From CAVWXT01 sp963759115 (GTDB lineage Bacteria; Planctomycetota; Planctomycetia; Pirellulales; Thermoguttaceae), in contig CAVWXT010000008.1 in assembly GCA_963759115.1 (NCBI GenBank), forward strand, positions 124,001 to 188,000: a stretch of DNA of 64,000 nucleotides, written 5' to 3'. Under the pieces are notes generated by a model. The model had not been told where the DNA came from. It worked only from the letters and a program-made list of their open reading frames with translations, and ran no database searches. The number at the start of each line of letters is the position of its first letter. The stretch's first letter is position 1. Below are positions 1 through 8,456 of the stretch, piece by piece. The position numbers and the translations under genes are program-made.

Positions 1-158
1 CTGCGGCCAAAGCGGCGGTGCCTCGGCTGCTGGAGTTATCTACTTCCGACCCCGATGAAGACATTCGGGAGGCCGCGCGGGCAGCCGTGCAACGAATCGC
101 ACCTGAAGTGCTGCCCTCAATGCGCAAACGAGAGTTGCGTCGCGCAGGCCGCGGATGA
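1..158 (+). CDS. C-terminal end of a HEAT-repeat protein (5' end outside window)
   Basis: An open frame enters from the left edge and stops at the TGA at 156-158. It encodes about 51 residues with the alternating pattern of a HEAT / PBS-lyase helical repeat (AVPRLLELST, then a DEDIREAARAAVQRI helix). Such repeats form solenoid scaffolds that bind other proteins; nothing here indicates the partner. The basic tail (RKRELRRAGRG) looks like a natural C-terminus. Only the last repeat and a half is visible, so the protein cannot be classified further. Confidence 0.6.
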   Translation, partial: AAKAAVPRLLELSTSDPDEDIREAARAAVQRIAPEVLPSMRKRELRRAGRG

Positions 159-211
159 AAAGCGGGACAGCATCAGTTCTTTCAGGATGGGCAAACCGGC
201 TCAAAGACTCT

Positions 212-577
212 CTATGAGACACGTACGCTGAAGCCAATGTCCGCTCCGACGGCCTGGGCATAGCGGTAAAGGGTGTCGACGGTCGGATTCAGATAGACGC
301 CGTTTTCGAGCCGGCTGATGGCCGCCCGATCCATGCCGCTGCGATTGGCCACGTCGGTCAGGCTGAGTCCTTGTCGCTCGCGGTGTTTCTTCAACGTGCC
401 CAACATCGCCCGAAGTTCCAGGTATTCGCCTTGGGGAACGACCTCGGCGGCGTCGCCGCTAGCCAGCAGATCCTTCAGTCCAGGGTGTTCGCGTTGGAAC
501 CGCTCGCGGATATCCTCCAATTGCCGTTGCTGCTCGGGCGTCCGCTCGATCTTTCGATGAATTCGCTTTCCACTCAT
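212..577 (-). CDS. XRE-family helix-turn-helix antitoxin-like regulator
   Basis: A 121-residue protein. The N-terminal half is charged and helical. The C-terminal half is a canonical XRE helix-turn-helix (KKHRERQGLSLTDVANRSG, then RAAISRLENG), a Cro/CI-type DNA-binding fold. A small XRE protein directly downstream of a small compact protein is the usual layout of HigBA- or BrnTA-like toxin-antitoxin modules, where the antitoxin binds the toxin and represses the operon. I chose the ATG at 577 over the TTG at 583 because the ATG lies just after the repaired stop of the upstream toxin gene. The function is inferred from fold and context. Confidence 0.75.
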   Translation of the reverse strand: MSGKRIHRKIERTPEQQRQLEDIRERFQREHPGLKDLLASGDAAEVVPQGEYLELRAMLGTLKKHRERQGLSLTDVANRSGMDRAAISRLENGVYLNPTVDTLYRYAQAVGADIGFSVRVS

Positions 578-579
578 GG

Positions 580-851
580 TCAATTCTCCCGACCTGGTTC
601 AGGCGTTGGGTAGGCGGTGACGGGGAGACGGTCAACGGCTCTTCGTCGGCCACTTCCCATACGACGGCCAGATAACGCCCCGCCGCCGTCCAGCCAAACG
701 TAATGGGGCGGCCACTGGACACGCTGTAGGTTGTCCGGCTATGCCAATCGTTCAGCACTTCCTCGACTTCGTCGGGCGTTACGCCATGTTCGGCAATATG
801 CCGGATGTTACCCCGCGGATCGTCGTCCAAATCCCAAATGATTAGGATCAT
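580..851 (-). CDS. Small toxin-like protein (BrnT / DUF4258-like), frameshifted near its 3' end
   Basis: The N-terminus (MILIIWDLDDDPRGNIRHI, then EHGVTPDEVEEVLND and GRYLAVVWEV) follows the layout of BrnT-type ribonuclease toxins: a start strand, an HGV helix that leads into an EVEEVL segment, and a strand that begins GRYL. As written, the frame stays open to 459 and runs 120 bases into the antitoxin gene. Adding one base in the CCCC run near 620-625 gives the ending SPVTAYPTPEPGREN and a stop at 580, three bases before the antitoxin ATG. That matches normal operon spacing, so I regard the read-through as a one-base deletion. Family assignment is moderate. Confidence 0.55.
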
Positions 852-942
852 CGCCACGGTCCTTGATCCGCCACCCCGTCTATGTCTATTGCAATATTAC
901 CAGGATCATCGCTACGGTCCCTGATCTGCCACCCCATCTATT
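844..942. repeat. Two-copy direct repeat upstream of the toxin-antitoxin operon
   Basis: A segment of about 41 bases beginning AGGATCATCG occurs at 844-884 and again at 902-942, 58 bases apart, with five or so differences. Each copy is followed by an AT-rich patch (TTGCAATATTAC at 889-900; TTGTAATATATTAC at 941-954). The first copy overlaps the toxin start codon. Duplicated sites beside an AT-rich core suggest an autoregulatory operator and promoter, but no protein footprint can be shown from sequence. Confidence 0.5.
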
Positions 943-1061
943 GTAATATATTACAACATAACAAAGCCGTTGTCAATCATGTGGTCGCCATGCAGCGATC
1001 CGGGCGGGATGCACGATTCCACGGGATTGACTCGCATTTTTCGCGGGTCTAAACTGGAATT

Positions 1062-1606
1062 ATGGCTACCATAGCACAAACCATAACCGCGCAGCAACTG
1101 TTCGAAATGCCGGGCCACGAGCATTTTGAATTGGTGGGGGGAGAACTCGTACCGATGTCGCCGCCGGGATTTGATCATGGGTGTATCGTAGGCGAAGTTT
1201 ATGCAGCACTTCGAGCATTCGTTCGGGCTGGGAAACTCGGTTCAGTGGCGGTAGAAGCGGGGTTTTGCGTCTCGCACGATCCGGATACCGTGCGCAGCCC
1301 CGACGTGGCATTCGTCCGGGCCGAGCGAATTCCGCCCGGCGGCGTGCGCGCCTTTTTCCAGGCGCTCCCGACCTGGCCGTGGAAGTGATATCTCCGTCGG
1401 ATCGCGCCAGCGACGTCATTGCGAAAGCTCGCGATTGGCTCCACTATGGCTGCGTGGCCGTATGGGTCATCGATCCGGAAACGAAAACGGCGACTGTCTA
1501 TTCGAGCCGGCCGCAGGCCCTCTTTTTGTCGGCGAATGATGCACTGGTCTGCGACGAATTACTCCCGGGCTTCCGCTTGCCGATCTCGCAACTGTTGGGC
1601 GGCTGA
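1062..1606 (+). CDS. Uma2 family (PD-(D/E)xK) nuclease-like protein, one frameshift
   Basis: The two frames together give a protein of about 181 residues, typical for Uma2 / DUF820. The family's restriction-endonuclease-like core is visible: a start segment with GHEHFELVGGEL, a middle SPDVAFVRAERIP carrying the catalytic Asp, then DLAVEVISPSD carrying the second acid, and a late WVIDPETKTATVY strand. The frame breaks within the CCTTTTTCCA run near 1351-1360, and one added base restores FFPGAPDLAVEV. Members are abundant in cyanobacteria and planctomycetes; their biological role is mostly unknown. A TAAACT box 8-13 bases before the ATG and no Shine-Dalgarno sequence suggest a leaderless start. 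Confidence 0.75.
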
Positions 1607-1643
1607 CCGGATGAAATCCGCGTCGCCCGCGGCCCGATCCCGC

Positions 1644-3343
1644 TCAGCGCCGCAGCTTGCCCGTCAGCCGCTGGTACTTGCCGCGGCGGTGGGCGAAACG
1701 GTCGGGGTTCTCGGCCATCACGGCCTCCTCGTAGGCGGCGAAATTGCCCTCGAACCAGCGGGTCTTGCCGTCGCCCTCCATCACCAGCAGGTGCGTGCAG
1801 ATGCGGTCGAGGAAGAAGCGGTCGTGGCTGATGACCATGGCGCAGCCGGGGAAGTCGATCAGCGCCTGCTCCAGCACCCGCATCGTGGCCACGTCGAGGT
1901 CGTTGGTCGGCTCGTCCAGCAGGAGCAGGTTGCCGCCGCGGCGGAGCATCTTGGCCAGGTGGATGCGGTTCCGCTCGCCGCCGGAGCACTCGCCCACCTT
2001 CTTCTGCTGCTGCGGGCCGCGGAAGTTGAACCGCGCCACGTAGGCCCGCGAGTTCATCGACACGTTGCCCAGCTCGATCCGTGTCCTTGCCGCCGGTGAT
2101 TTCCTCGAAGACCGTCTTGCTCGTCGTCCAGGGCGTCGCGGTGCTGATCGACGTAGGAGAGCACCACGCTGGGGCCCAGTTCGATCGTGCCGGCGTCGGG
2201 CTGCTCCTGGCCGACGATCATGCCGCAGCAGCGTGGTCTTGCCCGTGCCGTTGGGGCCGATCACGCCGACGATCGCCCCGCGGGGCAGGTCGAACGAGCA
2301 ATCCTCCAGCAGGTTCAGCAGCTCGCCGTCGGTCGGATAGCCCTTGCGAGACGTCCTGCGAACTGCAGCACCTTCTCGCCCAGCCGCGGGCCGGGGGCGA
2401 TCTGGATGATCGTCTCGCTCGTCGGGTCGATCTGCTGGCCGGCCAGCTGCTCGTAGGCCTTGATGCGGGCCTGGTTCTTCTGCAGCCGGCCCTGGTGCGA
2501 CTTGCGGATCCACTCCAACTCGCGCTGCGAGCGTCTTCTGCCGCTGGGTCTCCTTCTTCTCGATGATCCGCAGCAGCTCGGCCTTCTGGGCCAGCCAGGA
2601 GGAGTAGTTGCCCTCGAACGGCAGGCCGCGGCCGTTCTCCAGCTCCAGGATCCACTTGGTGATGTTGTCGAGGAAGTAGCGGTCGTGGGTGACGATGATC
2701 ACCGTGCCCGGATACTCGCGCAGCGTCTGCTCGAGCCACTGGACGGTCTCGGCGTCGAGGTGGTTGGTGGGCTCGTCCAGCAGCAGCAGGTCGGGCTTTT
2801 CCAGCAGGGCCATGCCCAGGGCCACCCGCCGCCGCTCGCCGCCGGAGAGCTGGCCGCACCGGCGTGTCGTCGGGCGGCAGCACCAGGGCGTCGGAGGCGA
2901 TGTCCATCAGGCGGTCCAGCTCCCAGCCGTCGCAGGCGTCGATCTGCTCCTGGAGCCGGCCCATCTCGTCCATGAGCTTGTCCAGGTCGTCGTCCGGCCT
3001 CGGGTCGGCCATGCGGGCGGAGATCTGCGTTGAAGCGGTCGACCAGGTCCTGGATCGGCTTCATGGCCGTGCGCAGGTTCTCGCGGACGGTCTTGTCCAG
3101 GTCCAGCTGCGGCTCCTGGGCCACGTAGCGGACCCGCATCCCCTTGGCCAGCGTGGCCGTGCCGTCGATGTCCTTGTCCAGGCCGGCCATGATCCGCAGC
3201 AGGGTGGACTTGCCCGACCCGTTCTCGCCGACCACGCCGATCTTGGCCCCGTAGAAGAACGACAGGCTGATGTCGCGCAGCACGACCTTCTCGCCGAAGG
3301 CCTTGCTGACGTCGCGCATCTCGAAGATGAACTGGGGGGGCAT
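1644..3343 (-). CDS. ettA: Energy-dependent translational throttle protein EttA (ABC-F), with eight frame breaks
   Basis: EttA binds the ribosomal E site and gates the first elongation steps according to the ATP/ADP ratio. The start (ATG at 3343), Walker A GENGSGKST and second Walker A GPNGTGKTT, both DEPTN-LD Walker B motifs, the SGGERNRIHLAKML signature and the family-typical AQEPQLDLDKTVRENL are all present. The span fits 563 residues after repair, against about 555 in E. coli. The frame breaks near 3022, 2862, 2525, 2365, 2350, 2230, 2120 and 2085. Every break is a +1, and each can be repaired by removing one A that directly follows a C on the coding strand. Intact motifs on both sides of each break argue for sequence error or very recent decay. 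Confidence 0.85.
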
Positions 3344-3373
3344 GGTCGGGGAATGCTTCTGGGTTGGTGGATA

Positions 3374-5638
3374 TTAGCCCCACAAATCCTTCGTCCGCCG
3401 GCGCACCGAACGGCTGGTGATGCGAGGCGGCACGCCGTCGAAGTCGTCATCATCTTCATCGGCATCGTCGCCGAGCGAATCGGTCACGCACTGCTGGAAA
3501 CACTTGAGCACCTTGTCGGGCAGGAACCGCGTCCGCTGGGCAAACGAGTGATGGTCGCTCCGGCCGGGCCAGTAGAAACGCAGCGGATAACAGACGTAGA
3601 GAAAGTTTTTCGCCCGCGTCAAGGCCACGTAAAACAGCCGCCGCTCCTCCTCGATTTCTTCCGCGTCCTTCGTGGCCATGTCGGAAGGGATATTGCCGTC
3701 GGCCGCGTGGATCACGTACACCGCGTCCCATTCCAGCCCCTTCGCCGAATGGATCGTGCTCAACACCAGGTAATCGTTGTCCAAGACCGGCGGGCCGGCG
3801 AGGTCCTGGGTGGAACTGGGCGGGTCGAGCGTCATCTCCAGCAGCATGCGAGCCCGGCTGCGATAGCGCGACGCGATCACTTCCAGTTGCTCCAGATCGC
3901 GGAGCCGCGGCTCGACGTGGTCGTACTTTGCCTCCAGCAGCGGCGTGTAGAACTTCCGCACGCGGTGCAGTTGCGTCGGCAAGTTGTCGGACGTGTCGAT
4001 CAAATCGCTCACGAGGGCCACGAACTTGGGCCAGACCTTTGTCGCCGCGGCGGGCGGGTTCCATTGGGCCCAAGCATCGAAACGTCCGCCGCCTTGCCGC
4101 AACATGTCCATCAGTTGGCGGGCCTTGCCCGGGCCGATCCCCGGCAGCAGCGGCAGCAACCGCGTGCCGGAAACCTCGTCGCGCGGGTTCTCCGCCAGCC
4201 GCAGGAAGGCCATCAGGTCCTTTACGTGGGCCGTCTCGACGAACTTCAGCCCGCCGTACTTGTGAAAGGGGATGTTGGCGCGGGCCAACTCGGCTTCCAG
4301 CAGCATGCTGTGGTGCGACGCCCGAAAGAGCACGGCCTGCCGCCGCAGATCGACGCCCGCCTCGCGATGCTCCAGAATGTGGCGAATGACGTACTCCGCC
4401 TGATCGGAGTCATCCTCGCAATTGACCAGCACCGGCCGCTCTCCCTCGGCCCGCTCGGACCAGAGGTTCTTGGTATACCGTTCGCGGGCCAGGCCGATCA
4501 CGCGGTTGGTGCCCTCCAAGATGGGCTGCGTGCTGCGGTAGTTCTGTTCCAGGGTGACGACGGTGGCGCCGGGGTAGTGCTTGGGAAAGTCGAGGATGTT
4601 CCGCACGGTGGCCGCGCGAAAGGCGTAGATCGACTGGGCGTCGTCGCCCACCACCGTGAGCCCCTTGCCCTCGGGCGAGAGCAGGTAGAGGATTTCGGCC
4701 TGGAGCGTGTTCGTGTCTTGATACTCGTCGACCAGGACGCAATCGAACAGCCGGCGGACCGCGTCGCCGGTCTGTCCGGTCCCCTCTCCCTTTGGGAGAG
4801 GGCTAGGGTGAGGGCGAGAGGAAGAGGGATTAGGGATTAGGGATTGGGTATTAGGGATTGGCGATTCAACGGTTGCGGCGTTGCTCTGACCACTGACCAC
4901 TGACCACTGGCCACTATCCGCAGCCCTCACCCCCGGCTCCTCTCCGGGCACCGACCGAAGGTTGGTCGGGAGAGGGGAGGATTCCTGGCCCCCGCCCAAT
5001 AGCGCGTGCCAGTAGAGCAGCAGGTCGTCGTAATCCAACACGCCCCCCGCCTCCTTGCGGTCCACGTAGCCATCGAAGAGCCGCTTCAACTCCTCGGTCC
5101 AATCCTGGCACCACGGATAGTGGCGGCGGAGCACGGCGTCGAGCTGTTCGCGGGCGTTGACGCACCGGCTGTAGATCGCCATGCAGGTGCCCTTCTTGGG
5201 AAACCGCTTGTCGGTCTTGGCCAGGTTCAGTTCCGCGCGGACGACGTTCATCAGGTCCTCGGAGTCGGCCCGATCGTGGACGGTGAATTGCGGCCCCAGT
5301 CCGATCGACTTGCCATAGCGGCGCAACAGCCGGGTGGCGATGGCGTGGTAGGTTCCGCCCCAGACCCTCGTCACTCCGGGGCGACCCAGCCGGCGGAGCG
5401 AGTTTTCGGCCCGGCGGAGCATCTCGGCAGCGGCCCGGCGAGTGAACGTCAAGAGGAGGATGCGGCCCGGATCGACCCCGCCGGCGATCAGCCAAGCCAC
5501 CCGGTGTACGAGCGTGGCGGTCTTGCCGGTGCCGGCGCCGGCCACGATCAGCAGCGGCCCGTCGCCGTGCGTGGCCGCCTCGCGCTGCTGCGGATTCAGA
5601 CCGGCCAGCAGGTTGTCGATCGTAGAATTCGTTGCCAT
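3374..5638 (-). CDS. UvrD/Rep/PcrA-family ATP-dependent DNA helicase with an in-frame repeat insert
   Basis: A superfamily 1A 3'-5' DNA helicase of 754 residues, expected to act in nucleotide-excision or mismatch repair and replication restart. Motifs in order: Q-motif and LNPQQREAATHGDGP, Walker A GAGTGKT, LLLTFTRRAAAEM (Ia), VLVDEYQDTN (Walker B, II), GDDAQSIYAFRAA (III), EQNYRS (IV), STIHSAKGLEWDAV (V) and EERRLFYVALTRAK (VI). Between DYDDLLLYWHALLG and the Walker B strand lies an extra segment of about 75 residues translated from intergenic-type repeats (see 4778-4990). The start at 5638 (MATNST) fits the domain boundary; an upstream ATG would add a low-complexity tail. The acidic C-terminus (DDADEDDDDFDG) is natural for the family. 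Confidence 0.88.
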   Translation of the reverse strand: MATNSTIDNLLAGLNPQQREAATHGDGPLLIVAGAGTGKTATLVHRVAWLIAGGVDPGRILLLTFTRRAAAEMLRRAENSLRRLGRPGVTRVWGGTYHAIATRLLRRYGKSIGLGPQFTVHDRADSEDLMNVVRAELNLAKTDKRFPKKGTCMAIYSRCVNAREQLDAVLRRHYPWCQDWTEELKRLFDGYVDRKEAGGVLDYDDLLLYWHALLGGGQESSPLPTNLRSVPGEEPGVRAADSGQWSVVSGQSNAATVESPIPNTQSLIPNPSSSRPHPSPLPKGEGTGQTGDAVRRLFDCVLVDEYQDTNTLQAEILYLLSPEGKGLTVVGDDAQSIYAFRAATVRNILDFPKHYPGATVVTLEQNYRSTQPILEGTNRVIGLARERYTKNLWSERAEGERPVLVNCEDDSDQAEYVIRHILEHREAGVDLRRQAVLFRASHHSMLLEAELARANIPFHKYGGLKFVETAHVKDLMAFLRLAENPRDEVSGTRLLPLLPGIGPGKARQLMDMLRQGGGRFDAWAQWNPPAAATKVWPKFVALVSDLIDTSDNLPTQLHRVRKFYTPLLEAKYDHVEPRLRDLEQLEVIASRYRSRARMLLEMTLDPPSSTQDLAGPPVLDNDYLVLSTIHSAKGLEWDAVYVIHAADGNIPSDMATKDAEEIEEERRLFYVALTRAKNFLYVCYPLRFYWPGRSDHHSFAQRTRFLPDKVLKCFQQCVTDSLGDDADEDDDDFDGVPPRITSRSVRRRTKDLWG
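4778..4990. repeat. Composite of four intergenic-type repeats inserted in frame in the helicase gene
   Basis: Between two conserved helicase motifs the DNA reads, from left: a CCTCTCCCTTTGGGAGAGG hairpin (about 4782-4802) with a GAGGGCGAGAGG tail; ATTAGGG-type tandem units (4829-4866); three to four TGACCACT-type 7-mers (4887-4915); and a CTCTCC/GGAGAG arm with GACCGAAGGTTGGTC (4923-4980). The translation (pieces such as SGQWSVVSGQS, PIPNTQSLIPNPSS, HPSPLPKGEG) has no stop and is unlike a helicase. The same kinds of unit are familiar intergenic filler in planctomycetes. Boundaries are approximate. Confidence 0.8.
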
Positions 5639-5782
5639 AGGGCACTGCCTACTCGGGTTCAGCGCCATTATCCGGGATATGTCGATGACCGGCAAGGGCG
5701 AAGCGTCTGCCGATCGGCATCGCTGCAATTGCACATTTCCGGCGGGCCTGATAGCTTTAGGACTGGTGAATCAATTACTGTC

Positions 5783-5846
5783 GTACTCCTCACGCTCCGC
5801 GTGAGGCCGAGTCGCCGCAAAACCTCACGCGGAGCGTGAGGAGTAC
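5783..5846. repeat. Palindromic repeat, 24-bp perfect arms
   Basis: Arms at 5783-5806 and 5823-5846 are exact reverse complements (core CTCACGCGGAGCGTGAGG), separated by 16 bases. It lies between the divergent helicase and marC genes. A shorter, decayed relative with the same CTCC.CGTGAGG core lies at 23103-23146, where it forms the 3' end of the radical SAM gene. No T-run follows, so a terminator role is unlikely. Confidence 0.85.
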
Positions 5847-5889
5847 ATCCCGAAACGCAACACTTGTTGATTTGCCGATCCTTAGTCGC

Positions 5890-6490
5890 ATGGAACTGTT
5901 CTCCGCCATTTTGACCTTGTTCCTGGTGATGGACCCGGTGGGGAACGTGCCGCTGTTCCTGGGCCATCTCAAGGACGTGGAAGAGCGCCGCCGAACGCGA
6001 GTCGTGGCCCGCGAGAGCCTCATCGCCTTGTTAATTTTGATGGGCTTTCTGTTCTTCAGCCCGGCGCTCGATGGGGCTGCTGCACATCGGCCCGGCGTCG
6101 CTGCACATTTCCGGCGGCGTGCTGCTGTTCCTGATCTCGGTGGGAATGATCTTCCCCGGTCCCGGTCACGTGGGCGTCTCCTTCGTGCAGCCCGTCGAGG
6201 GCGAGCCGTTCATCGTGCCGTTGGCCACGCCCTTTTTCGCCGGTCCTTCAACGATGGCCACGATCATGATCTTCAGCGCGCAGCCCGAGCGGCTCTGGCT
6301 GTGGACCGTTGCCCTGGTGGTGGCCTGGATGGCGGCGGCGGCCATTTTGCTGCTCTCCTCGCGGCTGAGCCGGTTCTCGGGGCTGCGCGGGCTGATGGCC
6401 TGCGAGCGGCTGATGGGGATGATCCTTACCGTGGTCGCGGTGCAGATGTTTCTCGACGGTGTGAAAAGCTTCTTGGCCGGCAAGGCGTAG
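5890..6490 (+). CDS. MarC family integral membrane protein, one frameshift
   Basis: About 200 residues, the normal MarC length, with six hydrophobic segments: an N-terminal MELFSAILTLFLVMDPVGNVP, which is the family hallmark, LIALLILMGFLFF, an SGGVLLFLISVGMI helix and others to the C-terminal TVVAVQMFLDGVK. MarC proteins sit in the inner membrane; their transport substrate is not established. The frame breaks near 6069, and removing one base restores PALMGLLHIGPASLHISGG. The start at 5890 is used because upstream in-frame codons come from the palindrome next to it. The following 217 bases up to 6707 hold nothing I can identify. Confidence 0.8.
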
Positions 6491-6707
6491 CCGCGGGGGC
6501 ACGTTCTGGGCGTGTGCGGCAAGTGTTTGTGGCAGAAGGCTTCATGGCCATTCGGAGATCGTCCGCCTTGGGCGGGGCGGTCGGGCTCAGCAGCCCCATG
6601 CTTGACGCCGGCTCAGGCCATTACGATACTTGAGCCCTGTGGCGATTCATCTTCGCTCGAATGAGAACTCGCTTCGTCACCGAACTGATCCTTAGCCGGG
6701 GTGAACC

Positions 6708-8330
6708 ATGCGAAATCGTCTCACGATTCCGGAGTACCATGACGCGGGCAAGTGGCCGAGTCCTTGGCCAGGTCGGGCAACAGTGCTGATCGTGGTCTTC
6801 CTGGCGGCTCGGATGTCATGGGCTGGGGAGAAACCGGCCGCTCCGGCGGCTCCGCAGCGACGCCCCAACATCCTGTTCATCATGACCGACGAGCAGCGAT
6901 GGGATTGCGTGGGGGCCAACGGCAATCGCCTCATCAAGACCCCGAGCCTCGATCGGTTGGCAGCCCAATCGGCGTCGTTCCAACATGCCTTCGTCCAGGC
7001 CCCGGTGTGCGTGCCGTCGCGGGCGAGCTACTTCACGGGCCGCTACGCCCACTCGCACCGGAACCGGGTGAACTACACGCCGCTGGATCGCAGCGAGATC
7101 ATGATGCAAGCCCGGCTGAAGGCCAGCGGCTATGCCACGGCCTCCGTGGGCAAGCTCCACTACTATCCGCCGACCACCGAAGAGGCACGGCGAACCGGCT
7201 TCGACTTCGTCGAACTGCACGACGGCGTTCGCTTCTGCGACGAGTGGTCCGACTACGCCAAGTGGCGACAGGCCAGCGATCCCCAAGCGGTCGCCTTCTA
7301 TTACCGCAGTCTGGCCAAGGACGTCAATCCGGGCGAGAACCCCTTCCGCGCCGCCATTGAAGAGCGCTTCAGCGAAACGACCTGGACGGGAGAGCGGACG
7401 CGGCACTACTTGAAGCAACTCGCCGGCCAGGACAAACCGTTTTTCCTGTTCTGCTCGTTTTGGAAGCCGCACCCGTCGTTCGAGGTCCCGCGGCCCTTTT
7501 CGGAGATGTACAACGGCGTGGAGATTCCGTTGCCAGAGCCGACGACGCTGGCACAAATCCAGCGGTTGCCGCCGCCCTTGCAGTCCTTGATTCTTCGCCA
7601 GCCGGTTTACGACATGGACCGCCAGCGTCTGGAGTGGATGTATCGCAGCTATTACGCCGCAATCAGCCACGTCGACCGCGAGGTGGGGGCCGTTTTGCAG
7701 GCCCTCCGAGAGACCGGGCAGGCCGAGCGCACGATCGTCGTCTTCGCCTCGGACCACGGCGACCAGATGATGGAGCACGGCCTGATGGGCAAGAACTGCT
7801 TCTTCGAGGCGTCGATTCGTGTGCCGCTGATGATCTGCCTGCCGGGCCGCGTCCGTCCGGCAAAGTACGATGAACTGGTGGAAGCGATCGACCTCATGCC
7901 GACGCTTTTCGACCTCTGCGGCGTGCCGGAGCCGGTGAGTTGCCAGGGGCGGAGTCTCGTGCCGCTGATTGCCCCGGATGGCCGGCCGTACGAGCCCCAC
8001 GACGCCGTGTTCAGCGAGAACATCATTCCCGAGGTCATCACCGATGGGCGGCTCGATTTCGCCTTCGAGAAGGGCAAGGGGATCAAGGGCATCCGCCATC
8101 CCGACGCCAAGATGGTCCGCACGCAGCGCTGGAAGTACGTCTATTATCCGGACGGCTACGCCGAGTTGTACGATCTGCAAAACGATCCGAAAGAACTGAC
8201 GAACCTTGCCGGGCGATCGGACTCTCAGGCCGTGGAGCAAGAGATGAAGGACCGCCTTCTGAAATGGCTCACCACCGCGTCGGAGACCGACCAGATTGCG
8301 CCCCGCTGGCTCCTGCCCGAACAGAAGTAG
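6708..8330 (+). CDS. Exported type I sulfatase
   Basis: A 540-residue sulfatase that would hydrolyse sulfate esters, probably on algal or other polysaccharides, after conversion of its active-site Cys to formylglycine. C101 lies in CVPSRASYFTGR, the exact formylglycine signature. The metal-binding start NILFIMTDEQRWD (residues 54-66), KLHYY near 146 and the ASDHGDQMMEHGLMGKN block with Asp and His ligands are present. A hydrophobic stretch at residues 24-40 ending SWAG is a plausible signal peptide. The stop TAG at 8328-8330 is the beginning of a palindromic repeat. Another sulfatase lies 2.6 kb away on the other strand, with a hydrolase between, suggesting a polysaccharide-degradation locus. 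Confidence 0.92.
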   Translation: MRNRLTIPEYHDAGKWPSPWPGRATVLIVVFLAARMSWAGEKPAAPAAPQRRPNILFIMTDEQRWDCVGANGNRLIKTPSLDRLAAQSASFQHAFVQAPVCVPSRASYFTGRYAHSHRNRVNYTPLDRSEIMMQARLKASGYATASVGKLHYYPPTTEEARRTGFDFVELHDGVRFCDEWSDYAKWRQASDPQAVAFYYRSLAKDVNPGENPFRAAIEERFSETTWTGERTRHYLKQLAGQDKPFFLFCSFWKPHPSFEVPRPFSEMYNGVEIPLPEPTTLAQIQRLPPPLQSLILRQPVYDMDRQRLEWMYRSYYAAISHVDREVGAVLQALRETGQAERTIVVFASDHGDQMMEHGLMGKNCFFEASIRVPLMICLPGRVRPAKYDELVEAIDLMPTLFDLCGVPEPVSCQGRSLVPLIAPDGRPYEPHDAVFSENIIPEVITDGRLDFAFEKGKGIKGIRHPDAKMVRTQRWKYVYYPDGYAELYDLQNDPKELTNLAGRSDSQAVEQEMKDRLLKWLTTASETDQIAPRWLLPEQK

Positions 8331-8444
8331 CAGGCACACTCCGTGTGCCGTTCGCCGCGTTTCTTGCTGCCCGATGATCGGGGCATAACGCAATTATTGG
8401 CGCGATCGCACTCTCGCGGACGGCGCACGGAGTGTGCCTGCTAC
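8327..8444. repeat. Palindromic repeat that supplies the sulfatase stop codon
   Basis: Arms at 8327-8350 and 8421-8444 (core GCAGGCACACTCCGTGTGCC) are 24 bases long and complementary except for one mismatch; the loop is about 70 bases. The left arm begins G-TAG, and this TAG is the stop codon of the upstream sulfatase. The right arm ends 12 bases before the stop of the convergent hydrolase gene. Confidence 0.85.
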
Positions 8445-8456
8445 GGTTACCCCGGA

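Noticed and set aside
1644..3343. Programmed frameshifting in ettA
   Set aside because: Eight breaks of the same kind cannot be programmed; slippery heptamers and following structures are not seen.
2864..4840. Long plus-strand reading frame (658 codons) across ettA and the helicase gene
   Set aside because: It is antisense to conserved ABC-F and helicase motifs, is rich in residues expected from GC-rich shadow frames, and has no recognisable domain.
4829..4915. CRISPR-like or telomere-like array in the helicase gene
   Set aside because: Units are short (7 bases), directly adjacent and without spacers, so it is a simple tandem repeat.
5783..5846. Rho-independent terminator between the helicase and marC
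   Set aside because: The hairpin lacks a T-run on either strand and belongs to a dispersed repeat family.
6816..8393. Long minus-strand frame over the first sulfatase
   Set aside because: Antisense to a complete sulfatase with intact motifs; no domain in the translation.
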